This document shows positions 10,595 to 21,813 of a stretch of DNA of 64,000 bases, piece after piece. A program made the position numbers and the translations under genes. The stretch is from contig JNVV01000001.1 in NCBI GenBank assembly GCA_000733355.1, positions 1,439,218-1,503,217 of the forward strand, in the 5' to 3' direction. The notes under the pieces were generated by a model that saw only the letters and a list, made by a program, of their open reading frames with translations, did not search any database and had not been told where the DNA came from. This DNA is from Falciphora oryzae (lineage: Eukaryota; Ascomycota; Sordariomycetes; Magnaporthales; Magnaporthaceae). How positions within the stretch are numbered: position 1 is the stretch's first letter; the number at the start of each line of letters is the position of its first letter.

Positions 10595-13501
10595 TTGACT
10601 GCGGTTAGGGCAGGCAGCTGGCGGGGTACTCTGCTCTGGAGCCAAAGAAGACAAGCTGGAATCCGTCTGCCTCAGCTACATCTACAACTGCCTGGCGTGG
10701 CTGGAAACCGAGGAGGGCAAAAATTTGCGCCACAGGACGGTTTTCGGAAACTATACGTCGAGTGGGTGCGAGACAGGGTCAACGAGTTCCCAGCACTACC
10801 CACTGACCAGACCGAGCTCAAGGCGAAGCTGGCCAAGGCGACTGATCGTTTCTCGGCCGACAGCTCGGTCTTGGACTTTACGACCCTCGACATCGAGTCT
10901 GACCCGGTGGGCCAGGGGTTCGAACCCGAAAGCTACGACCTTGTTATCGCGGCCAATGTTCTTCATGCCACCAAAAACATCAACGAGACTCTCGAGCACT
11001 GTCTCAAACTTCTGAGACCCGGGGCCAAACTGGTACTCAGCGAAGTCATCATCAAGCGAATTTTCAGTGGTTTTATTATGGGACCGCCCTCGGGCCGGCG
11101 GCTCGGCGAGAATGACAGCCGCAAGGGCGGCCCTCTTCTAGACGTGTCAGAACGGGATCTCGCTCTTCGCAATGCCGGCTTCTCTGGAGTTGACGTCGAC
11201 ACACGCGGCGACGGGGACGAGTCCGAAGAACCAGTTTCGCTCATCATCTCCACCAAGCCGGTGGCCCCTAAGGACTCCACCCCTGACTTCCTCATCACCA
11301 GCACGGGCACTGATGCCACAGAGAGTCTTGCCTCCGCTATCCGGCAAAGATTCAAATCCGCCGGCAACGAGGTGGCCGTGGCGCGATTGGACGCAATTAC
11401 CAAGGACGACATCGGGGGCAAGTATTGTCTCTGCTTGGCCAAGTGGGAGAGCCCCTTACTCGTCGACCTCAAAGTTGAGGACAGGGTGGCCGAGTCCGTG
11501 CTCAAGGTGGCCACCAGCCGCGCGGCCAGCTCTGACAACGGCAGCGAGGGCGGGTTTGCGTCCGGAAACGGTGTCTTGTACGTGCCGCGTGTCAAGCCCC
11601 TGGCCGATGTCGGCGCCAGTCTCCGGAGGCACGAGGCCCAAGGCGAGCCGGAGCTGGTCCCGCTCAAGGGGTGCGGCCCCCAAACTGACCATCAAGACGC
11701 CTAGCCTCCTCGACACATTCCGGTGGGAGGACGAGGCCGAACTGGCAGATGACTGGATCGAAATCGAGGTCAAGGCGGTGGGCCCGAATTTCAAGGACGT
11801 CCTCATTGCCCTTGGCAATCTGCCGGAATTTACCCTCGGCGTCGATGCCAACGGCGTTGTGAAAAGGGTGGGCAGCACGGCGGCACCGTTCAAGCCGGGC
11901 GATAGGGTCATGACTTCGACGCGCGACGCGTTCGCTACCGCCCTTCGGTTCCCTGCCAAGGGTGGCATCCTGATTCCCGGTGGCACGAACTTCGAGGATG
12001 CAGCTTCGATGCCCCTGGTGTTTTTAACGGCGTACTGCGCTCTCATAACGGCTGGCCGGCTAGAAAGGAGCGAAATAGTGCTGACCCACGCAGCCACGGG
12101 GGTGTCGATCAAGCAGCTATCCAAATAGCACAGAGACAAGGGGCTGAGATCTTTGCCACGGTCGACACAGAGGACAAGAGGCAGTTTGTGAGCCAGACCT
12201 ACGGCACCCCCGAAGATCGCATTTCCAGCAGCCGTGACCCGAACTTCGTCACAGCCGTGCTACGCGCCACCGACGGCAAGGGCGCCGACTTGGTCCCCAA
12301 CTCTCTCGCTGGAGAGGCTCTCCGGCCGTCGTGGGAGAAGCGCCTCGCGCCATTTGGCTGCTTCCTTGAGATCGGCAAGGCGGACCTCTTCGCCAACACG
12401 GGACTGGGCGTGTCGCCGTTCCTGGACAAGTCGTACCTGGGCGTGAACCTCCTCGGCTTCGAGAACAATCCGACCCCGCGAGCTGTTACGCCCTGGGAAG
12501 CCACCGCCGAGCTGATCCACAAGGGCGAGGTCAAGCCGGTCCAGCCGGTCCAGATCTGCACTGCCGCCGAGGTCGAGAAGGTCCCTTCCGTGACACGCAG
12601 GCCGGCCGGCACATGGGCAAGATTGTCGTCCGCGTGGATGGCCCCGCCGCTGGCCAGGATGACGACCTGGTCCTCACCGATGCGACTTACGGAATTGCGG
12701 GCGTGGGCGGCATCCGCCGCGAGATCGCCCGTTGGCTGGCTGAGAAGGGCGCCGGTGCCCTCGTCCTCCTCTCTCGATCTGCGGCCAGCGGCGAGGGGAA
12801 CAAGACCTTTGTCTCGGAGCTGCGCAGCGTTTACTCTGACACCCAGATCCTGGCCTTTGACCGCAACGTGGGCGACAGGGCTGCGCTAGCCAAGATACTT
12901 GACGGCCTCCAGAGATTGAACAAGTACCCTCCCATCAGGGGTTGTAAGTGACCCCCGTCCATTCTAGCAAGGTGATCACAAATAGACATTGCAGAAATCT
13001 AACCTGACTCAAACCCTCCACAGGCGTGACAGGCGCCATGGTCCTCGACGACGCACTATTCGACAAGAGCGGTCCGGCTACTGGCACCGCCGCAGATTAT
13101 GTGCGGCCTGCCGTACGGCGAGCTGGTCGAGGAGGCGTGGTACTGGATCCAGGACGCGCGGTTCGCGGTTCGCGGCGCTGCGCAACGAAGCCGCCAAGAG
13201 GTCCGCGGCGGCCAGCGGCGGATCGGGCGGGCCGAGGGCGGACGTGGACGGCGAGTTGCTGCGCGACGCCCTTGCGCGCGTGGCGGCGGAGGGGGAGGCA
13301 CAGGACGAGGATGCGCTAGCCAGGAGGCTGGCGAGGCTTATGATGATGCCCCAGGACGACGCCGACGTGGGCCGGCCGCTGTCGGCGTATGGCGTCGACA
13401 GCCTCGTCGCTGTTGAGGTGCGCAACTGGGCATCGCGCGAGCTGGCCGTTGCCGTGAGTGTTTCCGAGCCCTGGCCACGAGCCAGCTTGCTGTTGAGCTA
13501 G
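10595..13501 (+). pseudogene. relic of a highly-reducing polyketide synthase (partial MT, ER, partial KR, ACP)
   Basis: Segments of a fungal HR-PKS follow in the correct order but different frames. The second half of the C-methyltransferase (YDLVIAANVLHATKNINETL, about 10930-11270) comes first. An enoylreductase follows from about 11700 ([20 protein letters not shown]) and changes frame near 12100, where [19 protein letters not shown] resumes. Then come the N-terminal half of the ketoreductase ([20 protein letters not shown], from about 12690), an apparent intron at about 12944-13022, and an acyl-carrier domain (about 13230-13500) with the phosphopantetheine site YGVDSLVAVEVRNW. Ketosynthase, acyltransferase and dehydratase are absent, as are the first half of the MT and the ketoreductase active-site region. 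At least three frameshifts are needed to read it through. It cannot make a polyketide. The divergent P450 next door suggests both were tailoring and core genes of one lost cluster. Confidence 0.9.
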
Positions 13502-13715
13502 TTGGAAGAAGCAAATTGTCCGCCGTCACGGGCAACAACTGATCTAGGAAATTTGAAAGCATTTCTTTTCATTTTACGATATTCATTACCAAGATATCTT
13601 TTGCAGCATTAGATCTACGCAGGACAGTTTGGTACGATGGACAGGTTAATTGATGCCCACGTATCCGAAATAATCATCAAGTCCATGAGGAGCAGTTGGA
13701 CAAATTAAGCTTGAG

Positions 13716-13981
13716 TGTTGTTAGGAGTGTCTCTCCTATAAGGCGTGGAGATCTCCAAAATGGATGAACAACGACCGTTATATCTGTGAAAAGAGTCTCG
13801 TATTGTGCATAGAGGGAAAGGAATCTATCTGCAAGAGAGGGAGCAGGAGACAAGCATATATACACGAAATAGATCACCAAAGGGCCAGTTCCCTGCCCCC
13901 TTCCTTCGGGTCCCGCGGATCCCGTGATCCCGCACCCTCCGGGTTCCTCCTAGTGCATGCGCCGGACAGCGATATCCAACA
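13716..13981. mobile_element. solo LTR, copy 1 (266 bp), TSD TTGAG
   Basis: Begins TGTTGTTAGGAG and ends ATATCCAACA, with the TG...CA ends of an LTR. It is bracketed by perfect direct repeats TTGAG (13711-13715 and 13982-13986). It shares scattered near-identical blocks with two further copies downstream (GAACAACGA, GGAAAGGAATCTATCTGC, TATATATACACGA). No retrotransposon coding sequence lies beside it. Confidence 0.9.
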
Positions 13982-14264
13982 TTGAGCAACCCCTATTTTG
14001 GTAATTACTAACAACATCGTATTCGAGACATCTAGCTCACCACGCTCCCTAAACAAAAGCCTGGAGTCCCGGAATGTCCCTAAACCGACCAGGTAAGTTG
14101 GAAACGGCAAAGGAAATAGGAAAGAATTAGGATAATTGGGGTTCCAATTCAGCGTGGGCGGAACTGCGGAACTGCGGACTTTTCTCTCTTTGGACACCGT
14201 GCTTACCCTAAAATTGATCTATCTCCAGAACTACCTATTTCCCTTCACAGATATTTATTGCCGT

Positions 14265-14518
14265 TGTTGGTAGGAGTCGGTACTCCTGTAGGCTCGGAGA
14301 TCCCCAAATATGATGAACAACGATCGTTAGATCTGGAGAATGGTCTCTCTATTGTGCATGAAGAAGGAAAGGAATCTATCTGCCAGAGAGGGAGCAGGAG
14401 GAAGGCTATATATACACGATACAGATCACCAAAGGGCCGTTCCCCTGCTCCCAGCCCTGCGGGCCCTTTGGCCCTCGGATCCCTACCGATTGCCCGCACC
14501 GGCCAGTGCAATCCAACA
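14265..14518. mobile_element. solo LTR, copy 2 (254 bp), TSD GCCGT
   Basis: Begins TGTTGGTAGGAGTC and ends GCAATCCAACA. Perfect direct repeats GCCGT flank it (14260-14264 and 14519-14523). It aligns along its whole length with copies 1 and 3. The different target duplication shows an independent insertion rather than a tandem duplication. Confidence 0.9.
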
Positions 14519-14732
14519 GCCGTGGAATTTACAAACCCCTTTCAAGCATCGAGTATTGGAGGTCGCATCAATTCGCCTCCGTGGGATGATACTGGGAAGC
14601 ATACTTTCGTCGGTTTTAGTCTTTAAGCTTCCTTCATAATGAGTAGTCCTGGACCCAAGTATCTCTTTTCAAAACCTAACATTTTGACGAGTGGACAAGA
14701 TCAAAGGTTTGAGCAATGAAAAAAATAATATC

Positions 14733-15001
14733 TATTGGTAGGAGCTTCTCTCTTATAAGACATGAAGATCTTCAAAAGCGACGAACAATGATCTGATCGA
14801 CCAGCAGAAAGGAACTCGTATTTGTGCATACCGAAGGGAAAGAATCTATCTATAGGAGGGAGAGCAGGAGAAGCTCGTAGATACACGTGCTAAAGCACGG
14901 AAATGCCGCTTCCCTGCTCCCTGGCTCCGGGTCCCGGGATCCCGGGCTTCAAAATCCGCCGGGATCCTCCGAGTGCATGCAGCAGAACACGAGGTCCAAC
15001 A
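14733..15001. mobile_element. solo LTR, copy 3 (269 bp), TSD ATATC
   Basis: Begins TATTGGTAGGAGC, where the expected TG has become TA, and ends GAGGTCCAACA. Perfect direct repeats ATATC flank it (14728-14732 and 15002-15006). It is the most diverged of the three by eye, and its first dinucleotide carries a G-to-A change. Confidence 0.88.
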
Positions 15002-15006
15002 ATATC

Positions 15007-15749
15007 CGTTGTGCATTGCAAGAGGACTTATTATCCGCCGCGAGAAACACCCGGAAAGAATCTTCGAGGTTCGAGCAAGAGATGTCAAGTTAAAATGAGC
15101 TGGGTGTTCCAGAAAATTTGATTTGTTACACAGGACGCCGCTTGGCGTGCTGGCTATTTAACTGTTGTATCTATAGTTATTATCTTCACCTACAAACGGA
15201 AATCCTAGTTTCAACTAATTATTAACAGGAACTGATATAATTACATGATAAGATGCCTCATGTCCTTGAAACCGGATACATTTCTAGATCATTATACGAC
15301 AACATTTCAGCAAACCTTAGGCCGGATAAGCAGCAAAAAGATCCTGCACTTCTACAAGCTACAGAGTAAACCGAGGCAAGTCGCGGAATAAGTTACGAGT
15401 TATCATTAGCTTCAGTTTAGACGAGCTCCTCATAATATTTCCACAGATCACCCGTTCAACCCACGTGAGAGTAGCATGTTGCAGAGACCTTTGGAGTGTA
15501 TTTGGTCGGTAAGGATCGATAAAGGAACGCTGGAACATCATTGAAACACGTCTGATCATTGAAAGTCATTTGTTCTATCTTGGACGCCCGCACCTGTGCT
15601 TTTTATGCGGTGTTCCAAGATATTACCCGGAGTGCAGCACCCAAGAAACCCTAATTTTGCGAAAGACCCCTTCCACATAGTGCCTATGGCCCGAAAAACC
15701 CGCAAAGATACGAAAGACATGAAAGATGCTGTGATATGAACCACCCCAC
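15007..15749. other. AT-richer intergenic spacer, nothing recognised
   Basis: This follows the third solo LTR and reaches the 3' end of the Hsp70 gene. It is visibly more AT-rich than the flanking genes. No ORF with recognisable content and no further LTR copy was found. The stretches between the LTRs (13987-14259 and 14524-14727) likewise hold nothing recognisable. Confidence 0.4.
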
Positions 15750-18023
15750 TTAGCGCGACGACATAGCCTTGGTGACAGTGCGCTTCAGGGCCAGCTCCTT
15801 CTTCTTGAGGTCGTCGGCAGACGAGTCGGCGAGCTCCAGCTGTGCCATCGCCTCGCTGAGGCTGTTCTCGATCTTCTCCTTCTGGCCACGCTTGAGCTTG
15901 AGAGACAGAGTGGGGTCCGAGATGATATCCTCGACGCGCGAGATGTAGGACTCCAGCTGCTGCTTCGCCTCGAACTTCTTGCTGAACTCGGCGTCGTTGT
16001 TCTTGAACTTCTCCGCCTCTGTAATGGTGCGTTAGTGCTGCTTTGGGCTCTTGGGTCGAAGAAAGACACTTACCAGCAACCATAGCCTCGATTTCGCTAG
16101 TGCTAAGCTTGCCCACCGAGTTGGAGATGGTGATGTTGGCGCTGCGGCCAGAGGACTTCTCGCTGGCGGTAACCTTCAGGATACCGTTGGCACTGGAGAA
16201 TCATCATGTTAGACTCGATTAAGCACGCATTTTAGGCCGGGGAAACTTACTCAACCTCGAAGACAACCTCGAGGACAGGCTCTCCTGCCCGCATGGGCGG
16301 GATGGGGGCAAGGGTGAACTCTCCCAGCGACGTGTTGTCGTCGCAGTTGACACGCTCGCCCTGGAACACGGGAAACTGGACGGTTTGTTGGTTGTCACTG
16401 ACGGTGGTGAAGGTCCTCTTCTTCAGAGTCGGAACAGGTGTGCCACGGGGAACAACCGGAGCGAAGATGTTGCCCTCCATGGCAACACCCAGGGATAGGG
16501 GGGCGACATCGAGCAGCAGCAGGTCGCTGGTGTCAGCAGACGTGGCCTTGCCCGAAAGAACACCGGCCTGAACAGCCGCACCATAGGCCACGGCCTCATC
16601 GGGGTTGATGCTCTTCTCGAGCTTCTTGCCGTCAAAGAACTCGGACAGCAGCTTCTGGATACGGGGGATACGGGTCGAGCCGCCGACCAGGACGATCTCG
16701 TCAACAGCCGACTTCTCGATAGCGGCGTCCTTAAGAACCTGAGAGACAGGCTCGAGGGTGCCCTTGAAGGCGGCAGCGTTCAGCTCCTCAAACCTAGCAC
16801 GGGTAATCTGCAGGTTGAAGTCCTCGCCGTCGAAGAGGGAGTCGATCTCAATGGTGGTCTGGGCACCGTTGGACAGAGTCCTCTTGGCACGCTCGCAAGC
16901 GGTCCTGAGCCTACGGAGGGCACGGGCATCGCCCGACAGGTCCTTCTTGGTCTTGCGCTGGAAGTCCTTCTTGCAGTGGTCGAGGAGGTTGGTGTCGAAA
17001 TCCTGGCCACCCAGGTGGGTGTCACCAGCGGTGGCCTTAACGGTGAAAACACCACCCTGGATGTTCAGGAGCGAAACATCGAATGTACCACCACCCAGGT
17101 CGTAAATCAGAACGTTGCGCTCCTTGTCCGACTTGCCGGCACCCAGACCGTAGGCGATGGCAGCGGCAGTGGGCTCGTTGATGATACGGAGGACGTTCAG
17201 GCCAGAGATGGCGCCAGCGTCCTTGGTGGACTGACGCTGGTTGTCGTTGAAGTAAGCCGGCACGGTGATGACGGCCTTCTCAACCTTCTTGCCAAGCTTG
17301 GCCTCGGCGATCTCCTTCATCTGTAGGAATAAAAATACGGGACCGTGTTAGAAGACAGGCAAAGCACACAACAACATCGAGTCGGATTCAAAAATGTGAA
17401 GAAGCGGGGGCTGACCTTGGTCAGGACCATGGCGGAGATCTCCTGGGGCGAGAACTTGTGGGTGGAGCCCAGGTACTCGACCTCGACCTTGGGGTTGCCA
17501 TCATCGTCGACAACCTTGAAGGGCCACGACTCCATGTCCTTCTTGACGGTCGGGTCATCGAAGCGGCGACCAATCAGACGCCTGGCGAGGTTGAGAGGCT
17601 AGAGTTAGCAAACGAATTGTCTTGTGACGAGGTGAGCGCAACAAGACGGCTGGCGCACAAGGCGTCGCGAAGGAGACGAAGAAAGGGGATCCGGGGGTGG
17701 CTAACTTGACATCGAAGACGGTGTTTGCCGGGTTCATGGCAGCCTGGTTCTTGGCAGCCTCGCCGATAAGGCGCTCGCTCTCGGTGAACGAGACGAACGA
17801 GGGAGTGGTGAAGCTACCCTGCTCGTTGGCAATGATCTCGACATTGCTGCCCTCGTAGGTAGCAACGCAAGAGTAGGTGGTGCCTGTGATGGGAAACAGC
17901 CCGCGAAGGCGGTGTCAGCAGAGGGGAAAGTTTGCGCACAAATCGATTGGGAGCGCAAGCGGTTCAGCGGCCCAACGTACCCAGATCGATGCCAATGGCA
18001 CCGTCGTAAACTTCTGTCGACAT
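15750..18023 (-). CDS. SSB1: ribosome-associated Hsp70 chaperone of the SSB class
   Basis: Six exons on the minus strand: 18023-17981, 17883-17706, 17581-17416, 17320-16251, 16192-16074 and 16018-15750. They give 614 residues, close to yeast Ssb1 (613). The protein binds nascent chains at the ribosome with the RAC co-chaperone. Signatures: [20 protein letters not shown] at the N-terminus (split by intron 1), [30 protein letters not shown], and the SSB-type ends [16 protein letters not shown] and [14 protein letters not shown]. The C-terminus lacks EEVD, which separates SSB from the cytosolic SSA class. All introns are short with GTAAGT-like donors and keep the frame. The first exon is only 43 bases, with ATG at 18021-18023. 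It is the most conserved gene in the window and marks the change from accessory to core sequence. Confidence 0.96.
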
Positions 18024-19003
18024 CTTGGCGATGGTTTCCTGACGGATCTGCCTGGGAGAAGGTCGGGTTTGGGGCTGGAACAGCGGGATGGTGTCGCTCT
18101 GCGAGGTAGGAGGAAAAGCAGATGCGGTCGTGGGGTGGGCGGCAGAATTTATCACAGAAAAATCCACGAAAATTTTGTAAGTGCATTCGAACTTTTTTTT
18201 TTTTTTTATTGGGGCGATCAGCCCGCCCCACTCTATCAGTCTTAGACACCCCGCCGGCGAATTGAGGGGTCCAGCTCGCGATTCCAGGCGCTTTGCGGAA
18301 CGAGACGTGGAGGGAGAAAAAAAAGTCGTTGAGCGCTACGCCACCCACCGCAAACCGGAGTTCCCGTCCTTCACTGCTATTTGCCGGGTACCTGGTCAAA
18401 AAGGCTTCGCCTGCATGACTGGCTTTCAAAATCGAATCCGAAGGGTTGCTAGCCGACGGTACATGAAAGCTATGGAGATGCTAGGGTACCTGTTCGTTAT
18501 TGTTCAAGAGAAAAAAGAAGAAAAAAGAATAATAAAAATTGTATGACGGCAAGTCCGCCAGTGTGAAACTTTGGTCGTCAAGTTGACCAAGAAGGCTTAG
18601 GCCTCGTAGCAAGATATCTAGATAGGCTTTGATACGTAATACAACGGAGGTCCGTAGGTCGATGCCCAGGTGCTTCCCAACATAGAGCTATGCACGTTTT
18701 GTGTATGGTGTGGCGTCAGGGCGCAAATCTGTCACCATCGAGGCCAGACATATCTTGGTAGTGTGCCTGCCCGTGCCCACACCCGAGATCTCTGAGCGGA
18801 GGACCAGCCAGCCGAGGCCCGAACAGGGAAGCCCAATGCTTCTCATGCCTCTCCCCGGGCCAACGAGCGGTGAGGATCACCGACTCCACCCTGCCAGGAC
18901 ATGCAATTAAGTTGCACTGACGCACCTGCCTGGCAAACCGGAGGACCCGGAAAGTCAGATGCAAGAAATATCCACGCTCAAAAAGGGGGCCCCTTTCGCC
19001 GTC
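18024..19003. other. intergenic, promoter of the SSB gene and 3' flank of Rsc4
   Basis: The Hsp70 gene upstream region contains a T15 run (18193-18207). No clear array of inverted nGAAn units (heat-shock element) was identified by eye. The part near 19000 follows the Rsc4 stop. No gene was recognised. Confidence 0.4.
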
Positions 19004-21813
19004 TCACTGCCGCACCAGGTTGGCCAGCACAGTGATCATCTCAAATTCGGCATCGACGCCGTCCGGCAATGTGGTATCCTTAGGCGCAGCGGCGACCATT
19101 TGCACTGAGATCTTGTTGACTCCATGCTGCAGTTGGGCGTCAAATAGCATCTGCGACTTCTCGACCTGGCCATTGGGGAGCGGTGGAGATATCACACGCG
19201 GCAACACGCGGCCGTTTACGATGGCGTAGAGCTTATACGGGCGTCGACCATCAAGCAGCTGAGGAGAGATGGTGGGCATGATCTGGACGTTCCAGGAGCT
19301 GACGGGTACGTTGACTGACACCGACCGTTGGGTGAGCTTTGGGTGTGCTGGCAGGCAAAACTCGAAGCGCGACTCGACGTTCCGCGCGTTCGGATGCGTC
19401 CTGATTACGAGTTTTGTCATGAGAGCATCGGCGACACCTACAACATGCGGACCGGTCAGCAACGAAATAGCGACACGAAGGGAACCCTGAATCTTGATTT
19501 GATAGCGCTTACCCCTTCCAGGATGCCGACACTTGAGGTCGTAGAGTTTCGCAAGGCTTGCTCCAGGAGTGTTGTGCTGCTGAGGGGAAGCATTTGGCGC
19601 ATCTTGGCCTGCTACCGCGGGAGCCTGGCCGTTTGACGTTCCAAGCGGGGCGTGGCCGGAGGGGGTGGCGGGAGCGGCTGGTGGAATGGCGGCTGCGGGC
19701 GAATGTGCGCTTGCTGCCGTGCCAGCCGCGGCCGAGATCGTGGGCGGCGGGATGGAGAGGGAGGTGCTCCTTGAGTTGGCCTGTTCCACAACTATGGGTG
19801 GAGTACCGTTCGTGCCGTTGGAGGTGCCACGGGCGGCGCCGGCGCCGTTCACGGCACCGTCTGAGGCCAGAGAGCCCGCAGACTGCGCGGTCGCGGGGCC
19901 CGGAGACCCCACCGAATTGGAGTTGCCTGGAGCAACATGAATGGTGATCTTCTTCGGAAGGGTGGGTGTCTCCTTACCAGGCAGCTTAAGCTTGATAGAC
20001 TTTGGTGCAGGAGGCTCTGCCACAACTGCTTTTGCCTCTTGGAGCTGGGCTCTGAAGAAATCCTGCAGTTGGCCAAGATTGTTAGGACGTAGTCTCCGAT
20101 AGAGGCGAGCACCTGAAACGAGGGAAGGAGAGGGGACAGAGGAAGTAGGCATACCTCGAGCTCCTTGGCCAGCTGCCAGATTTCACTCCCGTCCTCATTA
20201 TAGTAGTAAGCATTTTCCCAGAGAAGACTGGCCTTCTCCTCAAACGCAGCCCAGGTTTTGAAGTCGCTCTTGCCCCCCTTGTCCCGTCTGCTGTGGATGC
20301 CTCGGACGAGCTTGTGCAGTTTCTTCAGGCAGATCGGCTCCTTGATGACCTGGTAGTAGTCACGCAGCTGGCGAGGAGGCAGGTTCAGGAAGGGCTCGAA
20401 GTGTGCAAAGTCATCATCCCTGGCGGGAAGGTTAGCTCTGGAGGCAATGCATGGGTCGTGGTAGACTTACTCTTGCTCCTTCTTACGCAGCAGCTCCTCG
20501 ACAATCTTCTCCTGTGCCTGCTGGAATGTGAGGCCTTTATACGGGACCCCCTCGTAGTCGACATCAGGCTTCTTTGGAGGCCGGCCTGGTCCTCTCCTCT
20601 TGGTAGTAACCACCTCAGCCTCCGAGTCACCGTCGGCATCACCATCGTCGGACTCCTCGCCTTCCTCCTCGGCCTCGCCATCGTCGTCGCCCTCCTCGTC
20701 GTCATCCTGTGCGCCAGCAGGTGCATCGCCGTTCTCTTTTGCTGCCTCGGCAGGTTTGGGATTGGAAGCCTTGCGGGGCGTGGCCTTGGCAGGGGCGACG
20801 AGGTCATCGCTGTGCTGGTAGTTGTCCGGGATCGGGACAGGGACTGCGCTGTAGGACGGGTTCAGCTTGTACGCCGGGTTGGTCTTGACCATGTAGTTGC
20901 TGAGAGCCTTCCTGACGCGCTCGGCGTCGTCATACACCTGACTGCCTCGGTCGTAGAAGTCCTTTGCGTTTGATACCATACGCTTGAAGTAGCTCTCGAG
21001 CTCTGACATGGTGGAGAACCCCTTGTTTGCCAGCTTCTGCTCGATAGTTTCGAGGGAGAGGGGCATCCGTGTCTTTGCATAGTAGTCCTCGTTGCCCTCG
21101 CGGGGTAAAAGTTTCTCGAAATAGGTTGCGACGAGCCGACCACTATGTTGCAGCGACGTGTCAGCAGGGGCAGCATATATGCGGCGCACTAGGTGATTGA
21201 TCAATTCGAATGCGTTGGTTGGGGATGGTTGGCGGCTCACGTCTTGTCGCTGGTGCGACGAATTTGGAACAGGAATTGCTGGCCATAGTGCGTCGTTGAT
21301 TCCGGTGACTCCCCTTGGAAAAGGTCATATTCGGAGTTGCCCTGCTGTGGAAAGAGGGTTTTAGTGGAAGTGCATTAATTGGGTTGGTAAGGGTGTGGTA
21401 GAGGGTGTCGAGGTCGTCGAAATGGCGAGGGGCTTGATGAGCACTGCACAGGCTCGAATGCGCGGGCGCGATCTTCCTAGTCGGCGGCCGTCGGGGTTGA
21501 AAAGGGACGGGGATGGAGGATGGAGGAGGGGGCCGGGTTGATGGAGAGTCTTTAGGGCGCGGGCATCTAGGAGGACGGCCTGTGGAAAGCGTCCTGTCGC
21601 CTTCCATCGGTTTGCGCAGCGCCGCGGGTTCTGATATGCCTGTTGCGCGTGGCTGCGCCAGCAAGCCCCCAAAAAGCCGACACAGCATGCGCTGGGACAG
21701 AAACATGGTCGATGCACACTTACTGCGGGCCCCTTTCGTCGCTTGGAGGCGCGGTCGTCGCCGTCGCCGGCTCCTGCTGGCTGGGCAGGAGCAGCCTTGC
21801 GTTTATTCTCCAT
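19004..21813 (-). CDS. RSC4: Rsc4-like tandem-bromodomain subunit of the RSC chromatin remodeller
   Basis: Six exons: 21813-21724, 21344-21241, 21142-20471, 20419-20155, 20062-19513 and 19437-19004 (704 residues). The first exon gives a short basic leader with a KRRK cluster (nuclear signal). Bromodomain 1 spans exons 2-3 (GRLVATYFEKLLPREGNEDY, then YYAKTRMPLSLETIEQKL). A long acidic linker and an AT-hook-like RRGPGRPPKKP follow. Bromodomain 2 spans exons 3-4 (FLNLPPRQLRDYYQVIKEPI). After an Ala/Ser/Pro-rich region the C-terminal domain (VESRFEFCLPAHPKLTQRSV) matches the conserved C-terminus of Rsc4. Tandem bromodomains plus this C-terminus separate it from Rsc1/Rsc2, which carry a BAH domain. 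It recognises acetylated histone tails for the remodeller. The long first intron (21345-21723) lies next to the divergent Cks1 promoter. Confidence 0.88.

Noticed and set aside
10595..11704. Stand-alone methyltransferase gene
   Set aside because: The sequence is the C-terminal half of a PKS methyltransferase running into PKS linker, followed by ER, KR and ACP pieces in PKS order.
13716..15001. CRISPR-like or tandem repeat array
   Set aside because: The units are 254-269 bp, diverged, irregularly spaced, and each has its own target-site duplication.
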